Positions 28,034 to 37,180 of a stretch of 64,000 nucleotides of DNA are shown here, piece after piece. Every line of letters starts with the position of its first letter. The stretch's first letter is position 1. Source of the DNA: Brachyhypopomus gauderio (taxonomy: Eukaryota > Chordata > Actinopteri > Gymnotiformes > Hypopomidae); NCBI RefSeq assembly GCF_052324685.1, contig NW_027506908.1:186001-250000 (forward strand). The letters are read 5' to 3'. The position numbers and the translations under genes were made by a program. Under the pieces are notes generated by a model. The model searched no databases, had not been told where the DNA came from, and saw nothing but the letters and a program-made list of their open reading frames with translations.

Positions 28034-29322
28034 CAGTGGGGAAAATAAGTATTTAGTCAGTCACCAATTGTGCAAGTTCTCCCACTTAAAAATATGAGAG
28101 GCCGGTAATTGACATCATAGGTAGACTATGAGAGACAAAATGTGAAAAAAAAAAATTGAGAAAATCATTTTGTCTGACGTTTAAAGAATTTATTTGCAAA
28201 TAATGGTGGAAAATAAGTATTTGGTCAATAACAAAAGTTCATCTCAATACTTTGTTGTATATCCTCTGTTGGCAATGACAGAGGTCAAATGTTTTCTGTA
28301 AGTCTTCACAAGGTTGGCACACACTGTTGCTGGTATGTTGGCCCATTCCTCCATGCAGATCTCCTCTAGAGCAGTGATGTTTTGGGGCTGTCGGCGGGCA
28401 ACACGGACTTTTAACTCCCTCCAAAGGTTTTCGATGGATGCAACTCAGCATTCACTGTCCTCCAAACACGACGAGTTATGTTTTTACCAAATAGTTCTAC
28501 TTTGGTTTCATCTGACCATATGACATTCTCCCAATACTCTTCTGGAACATCCAAATGCTCTCTAGCAAACTTCAGACGTGCCTGGATATGGACTGGCTTA
28601 AGCAGGGGGACACGTCTGGCACTGCAAGATCTGAGTCCCTGGCGTCGTAGTGTGTTGCTGATGGTAGCCTTTGTAACGTTGGTCCCAGCTTTCTGCAGGT
28701 CATTCACTAGATCCCCCCTTGTGGTTCTGGGATTTTTCCTCACCGTTCTTGTGATCATTTTGACCCCACGGGCTGAGATCTTGCGTGGAGCCCCAGATCG
28801 AGGGAGATTGGTAGTGGTCTTGTAGGTCTTCCATTTTCTGATTATTGCTCCCACAGTAGATTTCTTCACACCAAGCTGCTTGCCTATTGCAGATTCAGTC
28901 TTCCCAGCCTGGTGCAGGTCTACAATTCGGTTTGTAGAATTCTTTCGTCTTCACCATAGTGGAGTTTGGAGTGTGACTGTTTGAGGTTGTGGGCAGGTGT
29001 CTTTTATACTGTTAACAACTTCAAACAGGTGCCATTAATACAGGTAATGAGTGGGGGAAAGAGGAGCCTCTTAAAAAAGAAGTTACAGGTCTGTGACAGC
29101 CAGAAATCTTGCTTGTTTGTAGGTGACCAAATACTTATTTTCCACCATTATTTGCAAATAAAGTCTTTAAAAGTCAGACAAAATGATTTTCTCAATTTTT
29201 TTTCACATTTTGTCTCTCATAGTTGAGGTCTACCTATGATGTCAATTACAGGCCTCTCTCATCTTTTTAAGTGGGAGAACTTGCACAATTGGTGACTGAC
29301 CAAATACTTATTTTCCCCACTG
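28034..29322 (-). mobile_element. Tc1/mariner element with complete IR/DR ends (left)
   Basis: The 1,289-bp element starts CAGTGGGGAAAATAAGTA and ends with its inverse, flanked by TA on both sides (28,032-28,033 and 29,323-29,324). The terminal repeats are about 190 bp long, and each carries the motif GGAAAATAAGTATTTGGTC twice, once at the tip and once internally. This is the IR/DR arrangement of salmonid-type Tc1 elements. It interrupts the transposase gene of the CACTA-like element. The internal transposase is deleted, so it could move only in trans. Confidence 0.93.
28260..28957 (-). pseudogene. Tc1 transposase, internally deleted and N-terminally frameshifted (left)
   Basis: Start codon at 28,955-28,957 (MVKTKE). 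An indel right after codon 6 (AAAGAATTCTAC in place of a longer segment kept in the right arm) shifts the frame, leaving an open frame at 28,411-28,869 that begins inside the first helix-turn-helix. It retains the paired-like DNA-binding region and the first catalytic aspartate in [12 protein letters not shown]. After AELHP, about a third of the protein is missing: the second catalytic aspartate segment is gone and the sequence jumps to [15 protein letters not shown], out of frame. Full-length Tc1 transposases are about 340 residues. Non-functional. Confidence 0.9.
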
Positions 29323-29324
29323 TA

Positions 29325-29986
29325 TGTACAACAGTTTTAATATTTTGTTGGGTAAATTCTCCAATATCAATAATTTCTTGTATTGCTGAATTTGATACAT
29401 GCAAAATTGTTTGCATGCGAAGAAATAAACTTCCCAACTGATGCTCAATTACCTTTCCATTTTCAAGTCCATTCTCAATCTCTGCTGCAGAATCAAATGC
29501 AGTGTCAGTGTCGGAAACAAAATCCTCTTCTATTAAAGGCACAGGATGAATATTCTGTGCCAATAGCTCTGGTATGAAATTTTCTAAGGTGGAGAACTTC
29601 TATGTGCAGTAAAAGTCGACAGCACACTAGACTTAAAAGAACTCCCTGCAAACGGACATCTAACAACTTCTCTGTTTCTCAAATGAGTCTTCAGATGAGT
29701 GAAGTATTTGTTAATGTTGCTAGGCTCTGAGAATTTACACAAATCACAGGATAATTTGGCTACAGTCTTCTGTGATTCTATTGTATGTTCTTTCAAATGA
29801 ATTTTAAGTTCTGCTTGGGTCTGAAATGTTTTCAAACAGTCTGCATGAATACAGATGAAGCCTGAACACCTTCGGTAATGTCTGTGATGCTCTTTTTGTA
29901 GTGCTGTAGTATTCTTCCTTGACCATTAGTAGAGATTGCACAAAACTTACATTTCCACTTCATGAATGGGACATGCCTGAAAAAAT
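29325..29986 (-). pseudogene. C2H2-type N-terminal exon of the CACTA-like transposase (left)
   Basis: Acceptor-like TTGACAG precedes the exon start at 29,986. The first finger-like segment is KWKCKFC. A frameshift shared with the right arm then splits CSGLICIHADCLKTF from it. Two further C2H2-like units follow (LSCDLCKFSEPSNINKYF and VRCPFAGSSF). An acidic region (IEEDFVSDTDTAFDSAAE) leads into the transposase, where Tc1 interrupts it at 29,323. This arm keeps TTTTAAGTCTAGTGTGCTG in frame but lacks 13 bp, present in the right arm, after the last finger. N-terminal zinc fingers followed by this transposase type are common in fish repeat proteins; DNA or target recognition is inferred. Confidence 0.65.
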
Positions 29987-31559
29987 CTGTCAAGGAAAAA
30001 AAAAAGATTTTAAGTAATTGCCGTTTGCTAGCTAGCCAATGTATTCTCACAGACCATTCCGAGTTATTTTCATTCTTATGGGATAAGAAAAAGAGAAAAG
30101 AGCTGCATCAGTTTTAATGTAAAATGGCTAGTTAGCTAGCATTAACTAGTGAGATAACCTAGCTAGCCAAGTTGTCAGTTCACCAGTTAGCTAAACGAGC
30201 TAGCTAACTAGTTAGCTAAGCGTGCAGTCCACTAGTCATCGTTCTCTAGATAGAGCGTCTAAAGAATCGGTTTGATAAGGTTCCACGACGGTTAAAATAG
30301 ATGGTAAAAAATGGAAACGTTTTACTGTTCCAGACAAGACATGACAATTAAAACAGTTAAAGACAGCTGCCTATAGTGTCATTGAGCAGTAATTAAAGTA
30401 ACCCCGCCCGCACACAGCGAGCAAGTAGCTTAGCAAACGGACCGTTTGCTCAGCTAGTTGCTCGCTGTGTGCGGGGGGGGGGGGGCTTAAGACACATTCT
30501 CAGGCTGATAATACAAAGGGTTCAAAAATTCTCTCCTCTTTGAATATTAAAAATCATCGGTTCATTTTCATGTCGGGTCTGAAATAGATTAAAACGTTTC
30601 TGTTGAAAAACTACCTCACCTTAGAAAGAACCGTCTATAACTCGAGCTCCGTTAAGGAAAAAAGCGGGAATCCAATTTGTTCGCCTTCTGGAACTTTCCA
30701 CAGTACTTTATCCGCCTCTAATTGTAGTCCGTAGTGAGGGGTGTCCCTCCGCCACTGGAAGAAGTCCACTATTGTTTTCAACAGTGTAAACGTTGTGATT
30801 ACCTCTGTCGCAAATAAATAAAAAACATACATAACTGTAAAGGGAAGTTGAAATTGGTTAATCAAACAGATTACCTTTATGAGTTTGGTGCCTCATTAAA
30901 CGCAGCACCGCATCATAAATTAAAACAAGGCACTGGCGACTAATAAACAAAATTTTTTAAAGCAGATCTGCTGTATCTGATGTATTAAAGGCTATCAGGC
31001 TGATAAACAGCACGAATTAACCAGTTTTCATTTCTAATTTTTAATAGATTTATTTTATCATGTCACGACTAATACAGACTTGTCTGTGGTAAAACTCCCT
31101 CACCTCAGAACGAACCGTACAGATGTCTGCCTTTGGTAATGTGTTGACTATAGGGCAGAAAAGACTTACATTCTAGCAGTTTCCACACATAATAATTCTA
31201 CAACAATCACTCTGCCTCTAATTGTAGTCCGTAATCAGTTAAATATTTCGCTAGAATATTATGGCTTAACTGCCGTGAAAAGCCGGATCATACTTATTGT
31301 TTTGTCCAGCTCCAAAATGGCGCCAATCCCCCCTCTCCACACACCGTATTATCAGCATTTCTCCACCTCCACCCTCCTTTTTTAATGATAAACGTCAGTT
31401 AAATGAACTCTAACAACCCAGACAAAACTCTCAAATAGTCAAGACAATGGATTACCGTAAGTTTAATTTTGGAAAACTTATAAACCTGAGTTCATTATTC
31501 AAAACTTGTTATGGCATGTGAAGTTCAAGAGAAAAAATGAGTTCACACAATTAAATGGA
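29987..31559. other. 5' non-coding region of the CACTA-like element (left)
   Basis: No exon is recognised. On the element's sense strand it contains a GCTAGCTA/TTAGCTAACTAG-rich stretch (30,120-30,225), a hairpin-bearing segment private to this arm, and an internal diverged duplication. The duplicated sequence shares CGGACTACAATTAGAGGC and TGAGGTGAGGNAGTTTT motifs between about 30,600-30,735 and 31,090-31,230. Donor-like GGTAAT and GGTGAGG sites suggest untranslated first exons and a promoter area, but this is not demonstrated. Confidence 0.5.
30253..30484. repeat. ~220-bp segment with 32-bp hairpin, present only in left arm
   Basis: Between TAGATAGAGCG and the G-run before CTTAAG this arm has about 220 bp that the right arm lacks. 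It includes a near-perfect hairpin: 30,409-30,440 pairs with 30,442-30,473 with two mismatches and a one-base loop, and is followed by twelve G. In the right arm the flanks are joined directly at a shared GCG. Confidence 0.88.
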
Positions 31560-32572
31560 GCTGAAATTGGGACTGTTGCCTTTGCTGCCACTTCCTGGAG
31601 CATCTTTTCAACCATTTTCAATAATGGCACCACTTTGGAGCCAGATACCTTTTTCTCCTCCGACAGCTCTATAGTAGCCTCATGAAAAGGACAGTATAGA
31701 CAGGCATGCACAGATATTATTGTAATCATCAGAGGTCAGCGCAGGAATGTCAGTTTGTAAGGCAGCCAAAGCTGCCCCCACAGGCTCCCCGAGTTCTGCT
31801 ACTCGCTCCAGCATTTGAAATGTGCTGTTCCATCTTGTTTCAACCTCCTGAATCAGTTTCTTTTTTGGTTTTCTCATGTGCTCTTGAACAAGGTCCAGCT
31901 TCTCCTTTAAAGAAAAAAAGAAAGTGTTAAGTGATAAAATGTGTTACATATGTAGCAATACAAAATGTGTAAACAATATGAAAATAAAAGTTACTGACGT
32001 TGGCAGTTGTGCTGCTCCTAAAATAGCCCACCAGCTTCCTTGCCTTTGTACGAATGGTGGACAGCACTGGGGTCAGTTCAAGAGCCTTTTTAACAACTAG
32101 ATTCAGGGTGTGAGCAATGCAGACTGCATGACGCAGCTTAAGGTTCTTGCCACAGGCAGATGCGCCATCAGTAACCAGACATGTGACTTTTGATTTTATT
32201 CCCCATTCTTCCATGAGGGAGGATTTCACACATGCCAAATTTTCAGCTGTATGTGCCTGTGGGAATTTCAAATATGCATCCATATTGAGAGATGTCCACA
32301 TGTCTGCAGTCAAACTCACTGCAGGGACTTTCAGGACCTCAGCTTTGGCCTTCTCCTTCTCTTGCTGGTATTTGGCCTCAGCCATGGCCTTTACAGCCTA
32401 AAGGGAAGGTAGAAAATAATGATTATTTCAGTACTACTTTAGTAGTACTAAAGTATTTCAGTACTTTTTCCATGTCATCACACATACCTTCCTAGTTGGG
32501 AGAACATAAGTTGGATCCAATGTAGCTACAAAGTCCCTGAGAACCTGTCTCATCCCCATTACTGCAAAGACT
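31560..32572 (-). pseudogene. hAT (ZBED-type) transposase 5' exons (left)
   Basis: Three minus-strand exons with consensus splice sites. 32,488-32,572 encodes VFAVMGMRQVLRDFVATLD. 31,999-32,397 (133 codons) contains SLTADMWTSLNMDAYL, which carries the first catalytic Asp of hAT enzymes, and then TCLVTDGASACGKN and CIAHTLNLVVKKALE. The third, from 31,904, holds VETRWNSTFQMLERV, the conserved RW box. Between DAYL and FPQAHT about 20 codons usual for the family appear missing. A frameshift after CLSIL near 31,680 moves the continuation (PFHEATIELSEEKKV) to another frame in both arms. Coding stops near 31,560, where the CACTA-like element begins; the remainder is at 22,771-23,015. The BED finger was not found. 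Confidence 0.85.
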
Positions 32573-32839
32573 CTATGATTTGATTATTTACTGTTATCAT
32601 ATGCTTTATGAATCATGTTGTGAAAGGGGAAATGTATGTGCACTTGGGAAATGTATACTTACCTGTGTTGGGGAAATGCAAGGGAGTGCGGTCGCCTCTC
32701 AGTGCTTCATTTATGCAGGCCAGAAGAGCCCATGGTCATATAGCATAGAGGGGGAGCAGCTGAAGCATCCTGGGAAAAGAATACACAAAGGTAAAAGATA
32801 CAAAGGGATATCCATGTAAATATTGTTTGAAGGTACCTA

Positions 32840-33330
32840 TGTTGTGTATGTGTTATTATTTGTCATATTATGTATGTGTTTATGTTAGAGTATTCTATTG
32901 CATATCCCTGTGAACGCACCCCAGTCAATAATTGGTTTGGTCCAATTAGACAGAGGGCGGGGTTATGGGTTTATAGGGACATGAGAGTGCAGTGAGGAAT
33001 GAGAGGTTTGTTTGGTTTCTAGAGTGTGTGAAACTGGTGGGGTGAGTCGTCATTGGGACAATTCCATTTCCTTACTGGTTGCAGTAAGCCGGTAACAGAG
33101 AGGTTGCTTTAACCTGCTATGGTGCAGTTGAATCTCTGTTGGTAACCCCAGAATTTTAACTTTCATTTGTTTTCTCTTTATACAAGTTTTTCTTTTCCTT
33201 TTTTCCACGTGTGCTGTGAATAAATGTACCAATCAGGATTTAAAATATATCCTTCGAGCCCTGCCTGATCTCTCTCCAACACGAACTCGGCGCTCCGATT
33301 AGGAAACGCTATGACCAAAAGTGTGGTATT
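32840..33330 (+). mobile_element. LTR-like block (left)
   Basis: An approximately 490-bp stretch looks like a retroviral-type LTR in plus orientation: a TGTTATTATTTG start region, AATAAA within GTGAATAAATGTACC, followed by GAACTCGGCGCTCCGATTAG, which resembles U5 sequence. I could not fix both ends, see no target duplication, and find no internal coding sequence, so a solo LTR or an unrelated non-coding block are both possible. It lies between the hAT exons and the TG-linked minisatellite in both arms. Confidence 0.35.
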
Positions 33331-33334
33331 TGGA

Positions 33335-33368
33335 CACAAGGGACCTGAGGGCGACCGGTGCACCCCCT

Positions 33369-33400
<32 letters not shown>

Positions 33401-33432
33401 AAGGGGACCTGAGGGCGACCGGTGCACCCCCT

Positions 33433-33492
<60 letters not shown>

Positions 33493-33726
33493 GGGGACCT
33501 GAGAGCGACCGGTGCACCCCCTCACCTGTATATCTGTGTGTGTGTGTGTGTGTGTGCGTGTGAAGGGGACCTGAGAGCGACCGGTGCATCCCCTCACCTG
33601 TATATCAGTGTGTGTGTGTGAAGGGGACCTGAGAGCGACCGGTGCATCCCCTCACCTGTATATTTGTGTGTGTGTGTGTGTGTGAAGGGGACCTGAGGGC
33701 GACCGGTGCACCCCCTCACCTGTATA

Positions 33727-33782
<56 letters not shown>

Positions 33783-34060
33783 GGGGACCTGAGGGCGACC
33801 GGTGCACCCCCTCACCTGTATATCTGTGTGTGTGTGTGTGTGTGTGCGTGTGAAGGGGACCTGAGAGCGACCGGTGCATCCCCTCACCTGTATATCAGTG
33901 TGTGTGTGTGAAGGGGACCTGAGAGCGACCGGTGCACCCCCTCACCTGTATATTTGTGTGTGTGTGTGAAGGGGACCTGAGAGCGACCGGTGCACCCCCT
34001 CACCTGTATATTTGTGTGTGTGTGTGTGAAGGGGACCTGAGAGTGACCGGTGCACCCCCT

Positions 34061-34098
<38 letters not shown>

Positions 34099-34188
34099 AA
34101 GGGGACCTGAGAGCGACCGGTGCACCCCCTCACCTGTATATTTGTGTGTGTGTGTGAAGGGGACCTGAGAGTGACCGGTGCACCCCCT

Positions 34189-34226
<38 letters not shown>

Positions 34227-34452
34227 AAGGGGACCTGAGAGCGACCGGTGCACCCCCTCACCTGTATATCAGTGTGTGTGTGTGTGTGTGAAGGGGACCT
34301 GAGAGCGACCGGTGCACCCCCTCACCTGTATATCAGTGTGTGTGTGTGTGTGTGTGAAGGGGACCTGAGAGCGGCCGGTGCACCCCCTCACCTGTATATT
34401 TGTGTGTGTGTGTGAAGGGGACCTGAGAGTGACCGGTGCACCCCCTCACCCG
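33335..34452. repeat. TG-linked minisatellite, 17 units (left)
   Basis: Seventeen copies of a ~38-bp core (AAGGGGACCTGAGAGCGACC then GGTGCACCCCCTCACCTG), mostly followed by TATAT and (TG) runs of variable length. Positional variants are GAGGGCG/GAGAGCG/GAGAGTG. On the minus strand every unit presents CAGGTGAGGGG, a consensus 5' splice site. The last unit ends at CACCCGATGACAACG. Open frames through this region are translated dinucleotide repeat and not genes. The right arm has 13 units. Confidence 0.95.
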
Positions 34453-34656
34453 ATGACAACGATATAAAAGAAAAGAATCTATAACCTGTAATAAAACAAA
34501 CGTCATACTGTGGGACTCTGTGGACTTTTGTTTGCAGTTTCCTGTCACCACACAGTGACTCAAAGTATGTTGGTCATTACAGCACTGAAGAACATGTATA
34601 AAGTGTCCCGAACGCAGCTGGTGAAATGCACACGCACGCACTCACGCACACTGTAC

Positions 34657-34762
34657 CTTCATGATGATGTAGAAGGCAAAGTATAATAGCAGCTTACAGA
34701 TAGCAATAGCCAGCAGGTAGGAGGCAAAGTCATTGGGCCTTTTAATGAGACCATATGCAGCC
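34657..34762 (-). pseudogene. SIDT2: SIDT2-like exon, crosses the palindrome's inner edge
   Basis: Minus-strand exon encoding [20 protein letters not shown] and then [12 protein letters not shown] before a good donor (AAG|GTACAG). It matches a pair of transmembrane helices near the C-terminal half of SIDT2, a multi-pass lysosomal protein implicated in nucleic-acid transport. The expected acceptor AG before GGCTGCATATGG is absent (ACATGGCTGC), a probable splice-site loss. The last part of this exon (34,657-34,688) is duplicated in the right arm at 43,664-43,696. I find none of the exons that should follow, so the gene is interrupted here by the minisatellite and transposon block. Confidence 0.85.
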
Positions 34763-34901
34763 ATGTGTGCACAGACACAAAACAGACACACACAGTGCAA
34801 AAACCATTTAAATGCATGTTTATACCACATGGGCAATCCAGGGCAATCATAGACAATCATCCAGTGTGTGTGTGAGAGAGGGAGAGAGAGTAAACACTTA
34901 C

Positions 34902-34948
34902 AGTGACCAGTTAACTATGTTTCCCATTACAAACAGCACCATGCGGTC
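34902..34948 (-). pseudogene. SIDT2: SIDT2-like 47-bp exon
   Basis: Flanked by TCTGTTAG and GTAAGT, this short exon encodes [16 protein letters not shown], which fits between the neighbouring SIDT2-like exons in sequence and phase. It is undamaged in itself. The gene reads on the minus strand, opposite to the adjacent CEP164-like exons. Confidence 0.85.
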
Positions 34949-35068
34949 CTAACAGAAGAGACAGATGTGTGAGAGTGTACAGTGTGAGTGTTCAGTGTGT
35001 GTGAGAGTGTACAGTGGTGCTCTGGGGTAGAAAGGAACACAGAGTGTGTTAAGGCACGCTGTACTTAC

Positions 35069-35145
35069 TATATACATGGGCCCGCTGCACTGCCGAATAC
35101 AATCAGTGTAGATGACCTAGAGCATCCTGCGTAATCTACCAGAGT
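35069..35145 (-). pseudogene. SIDT2: SIDT2-like exon with in-frame stop
   Basis: A 77-bp exon with TTTCAG acceptor and GTAAGT donor encodes DSGRLRRML, a TAG stop (35,117-35,119), then VIYTDCIRQCSGPMYI. The flanking residues match the SIDT family on both sides of the stop, where family members have an ordinary residue, so this is a nonsense lesion and not a misread frame. It supports pseudogene status for this copy. Confidence 0.88.
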
Positions 35146-35264
35146 CTGAAACACACACACACCAACACTTTAAAAGTCTATTGTCACTTGTTCCCATAGC
35201 CATGCAGTGTTGCTCAGGATCTGTGCTGCTTGTAAAATTGTTTGGCATATTTGTGCATGTCTGT

Positions 35265-35267
<3 letters not shown>

Positions 35268-35304
<37 letters not shown>

Positions 35305-35316
35305 TCACCCAGTCTC

Positions 35317-35349
<33 letters not shown>

Positions 35350-35552
35350 TCCTCACCCAGTCTCCAGTGTGTGTGTGTGTGTGTGAGTCCTCACCCAGTC
35401 TCCTGTGTGTGTGTGAGTCCTCACCCAGTCTCCAGTGTGTGTGTGTGTGTGTGTGTGTGTGTCCTCACCCAGTCTCCAGTGTGTGTGAGTGTGTGTGAGT
35501 CCTCACCCAGTCTCCAGTGTGTGTGAGTGTGTGTGAGTCTTCACCCAGTCTC

Positions 35553-35597
<45 letters not shown>

Positions 35598-36012
35598 TCC
35601 TCACCCAGTCTCCAGTGTGTGTGTGTGTGTGTGAGTCCTCACCCAGTCTCCAGTGTGTGTGAGTGTGTGTGAGTCCTCACCCAGTCTCCAGTGTGTGTGA
35701 GTGTGTGTGAGTCTTCACCCAGTCTCCAGTGTGTGTGTGTGTGTGTGTGAGTCCTCACCCAGTCTCCAGTGTGTGTGTGTGTGTGTGTGAGTCCTCACCC
35801 AGTCTCCAGTGTGTGTGAGTGTGTGTGAGTCTTCACCCAGTCTCCAGTGTGTGTGTGTGTATGTGTGTGTGAGTCCTCACCCAGTCTCCAGTGTGTGTGT
35901 GTGTGAGTGTGTGTGAGTCTTCACCCAGTCTCCAGTGTGTGTGTGAGTGTGTGTGAGTCCTCACCCAGTCTCCAGTGTGTGTGTGTGTGTGTGTGAGTCC
36001 TCACCCAGTCTC

Positions 36013-36049
<37 letters not shown>

Positions 36050-36064
36050 TCCTCACCCAGTCTC

Positions 36065-36111
<47 letters not shown>

Positions 36112-36128
36112 TCCTCACCCAGTCTCCA
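35268..36128. repeat. Minisatellite amplified from a SIDT2-like exon/donor boundary
   Basis: About 20 copies of a core GTCCTCACCCAGTCTCCAG separated by (TG) tracts of varying length. The copy at 36,110-36,130 is the real 3' end and splice-donor region of the adjacent SIDT2-like exon: on the minus strand CTGGAGACTGGGTGAGGACT. The others are the same sequence repeated downstream in the intron. TG spacer length varies from about 8 to 40 bp, and one group carries GAGTCTTCACCC in place of GAGTCCTCACCC. Confidence 0.93.
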
Positions 36129-36228
36129 GCGCCACCACGTAATAGAGCTGGGTGCTCAGCAGCTTAGTAGCCACTACATGAATGACCGAGAATACAATCC
36201 AGAATACTCTGTTACCCTTCCCAAATAC
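36115..36228 (-). pseudogene. SIDT2: SIDT2-like transmembrane exon
   Basis: After an acceptor CTCTCAG at 36,229-36,231 the minus strand encodes [20 protein letters not shown] and then [17 protein letters not shown], two hydrophobic stretches typical of the SIDT family. The 3' boundary overlaps the first unit of the minisatellite, where GGGTGAGG offers donor sites. Joining to the next exon in frame needs a non-GT position, so a one-base lesion at this boundary is possible. Exons expected between this and 36,734 (about 100 residues) were not found, which indicates an internal deletion. Confidence 0.82.
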
Positions 36229-36733
36229 CTGAGAGATAGAGGGTGAGAGAGGGAGGGATGTAGAGGAAGAGAAGGATGGAGAGAGAGAGGGAGGGGGGAT
36301 GTGAAAGAATGAGGGAGATTGTGAGTGAGAGGTCCAGGTTCTCTTACTGCTGTTGTCACTGTAGCTACTATAAAGGTTACATGTTTACATGTCATTTCCA
36401 AGTCAGAATGTATATTTGAGTAATCTTCTGTATTCTTATTTGATGCTATTTTGTTAACTATTTTGTCTCTTATTTTGTCACTTCCGCTGAGACGCCGTTT
36501 ATGTCCGGAAAGCGTAAAATGAGTTATTTTCCTTTTTGTTAGCTGGTCCCGTCAGGTGCAGAATAAAGAGATGCTCATATTAAGTTAAAGATCAGCCATA
36601 AACTACCTTTGGAAGAAGGTCAATTAATGTTTATTGGTACATACAAAATTAAGAAGACTCCAAGATGCTCATTATAAAACAGGTGGTTTAATGTAACAAA
36701 GGTGGATCTTAAAGTAGCAGATTTCTTTCATAC
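36229..36733. other. Intronic sequence with deleted SIDT2 exons
   Basis: It contains a GA/CT-rich tract (36,230-36,310) and AT-rich sequence, with no recognisable exon. The SIDT2 residues that should be encoded here are absent, so the segment is a shortened intron or deletion scar. Confidence 0.5.
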
Positions 36734-36807
36734 CTCAGAGCCCCTAGTGGGTGGGCACAGAGGAAGTTGTAGTAGCAGATGTCTTGGTTACCCGTCACAT
36801 TTACAAC
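36734..36807 (-). pseudogene. SIDT2: SIDT2-like exon
   Basis: A 74-bp minus-strand exon with acceptor TTATTAG and donor GTATGA encodes [20 protein letters not shown] and then LGALR. The [14 protein letters not shown] segment is characteristic of SIDT1/SIDT2. It joins in frame to the exon at 37,181-37,247 (ending YQT). Confidence 0.87.
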
Positions 36808-36967
36808 CTAATAAACACACAAAAGAGAATAACAGAGTGGGGTCAGCACTCATCTTCAAAACATCGTGTCTGGACTGTGATGCCATGTTTACATCTGATG
36901 CTACTCTGATGCTGTAATTACCAAGGTCCTAATGTCACAGTCCAAATGTCTAAGGAGAGGAAAACCT

Positions 36968-37085
36968 GTTCCTGTACATCCTCTCAGTACCTCTCAGAAC
37001 CTCTCAGTACCTCTCAGCTCCTCTCAGTACCTCTCAGAACCTCTCAGCTCCTCTCAGAACCTCTCAGCTCTTCTCAGCACATTTG
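36968..37085. repeat. Short minisatellite, ~10-bp CCTCTCAGNA units
   Basis: About twelve copies of ACCTCTCAGT/ACCTCTCAGA/TCCTCTCAGC in tandem, in the intron between two SIDT2-like exons. On the minus strand it reads CTGAGAGG. Confidence 0.9.
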
Positions 37086-37180
37086 TCTGACTGTAGACTG
37101 TGTTATACAGATGGGAGGCGGAAGGCATGACCGACAAACACTAGAGCTGCGGATGACAGTGTACAGTGGAGAACACACAC

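Larger units (their letters stand above)
23019..31560 (-). mobile_element. CACTA/EnSpm-like element inserted in a hAT gene (left copy)
   Basis: One terminus is clear: 23,019 begins CACTGTAAAAAAATTTCAGG next to the hAT exon, with CTA as a possible 3-bp target duplicate. Subterminal inverted motifs AATGGTAAGTT and AACTTACCATT lie at about 23,120-23,210. The interior carries three coding blocks, in the order C2H2 exon, transposase, SAMD3-like gene, all on the minus strand, a cargo often seen together in fish repeats. The other terminus is not resolved; hAT coding resumes near 31,560 without an obvious CACTG end. A Tc1 element sits inside the transposase gene. Class assignment rests on the terminus and the transposase motif and is moderate. 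Confidence 0.6.
20231..34688. repeat. Left arm of giant inverted repeat
   Basis: The whole segment recurs in reverse complement at 43,664-58,355. Reading inwards both arms hold, in order: degenerate satellite, non-coding mosaic with an AT palindrome, hAT transposase 3' piece, CACTA-like element with nested Tc1, hAT transposase 5' exons, LTR-like block, TG-linked minisatellite and the tail of a SIDT2-like exon. Identity is very high by eye, with a small number of indels listed separately. The inner boundary at 34,688 lies inside a SIDT2-like exon that continues without a break into the spacer, so this arm is probably the original copy. Confidence 0.95.

Noticed and set aside
28478-28825. 115-codon frame antisense to the Tc1 transposase
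   Set aside because: It is the complementary-strand shadow of the conserved transposase coding sequence and is seen identically in both arms.
30635-30865. 76-codon frame duplicated in both arms (also 48,028-48,258)
   Set aside because: Lies in the non-coding 5' region, contains part of an internal duplication, and shows no recognisable domain. Conservation between arms follows from the duplication itself.
33178-33911. Open frames rich in Thr-His or Cys-Val through the minisatellites
   Set aside because: They are translations of TG/CA repeats and are open because the dinucleotide has no stop codons.
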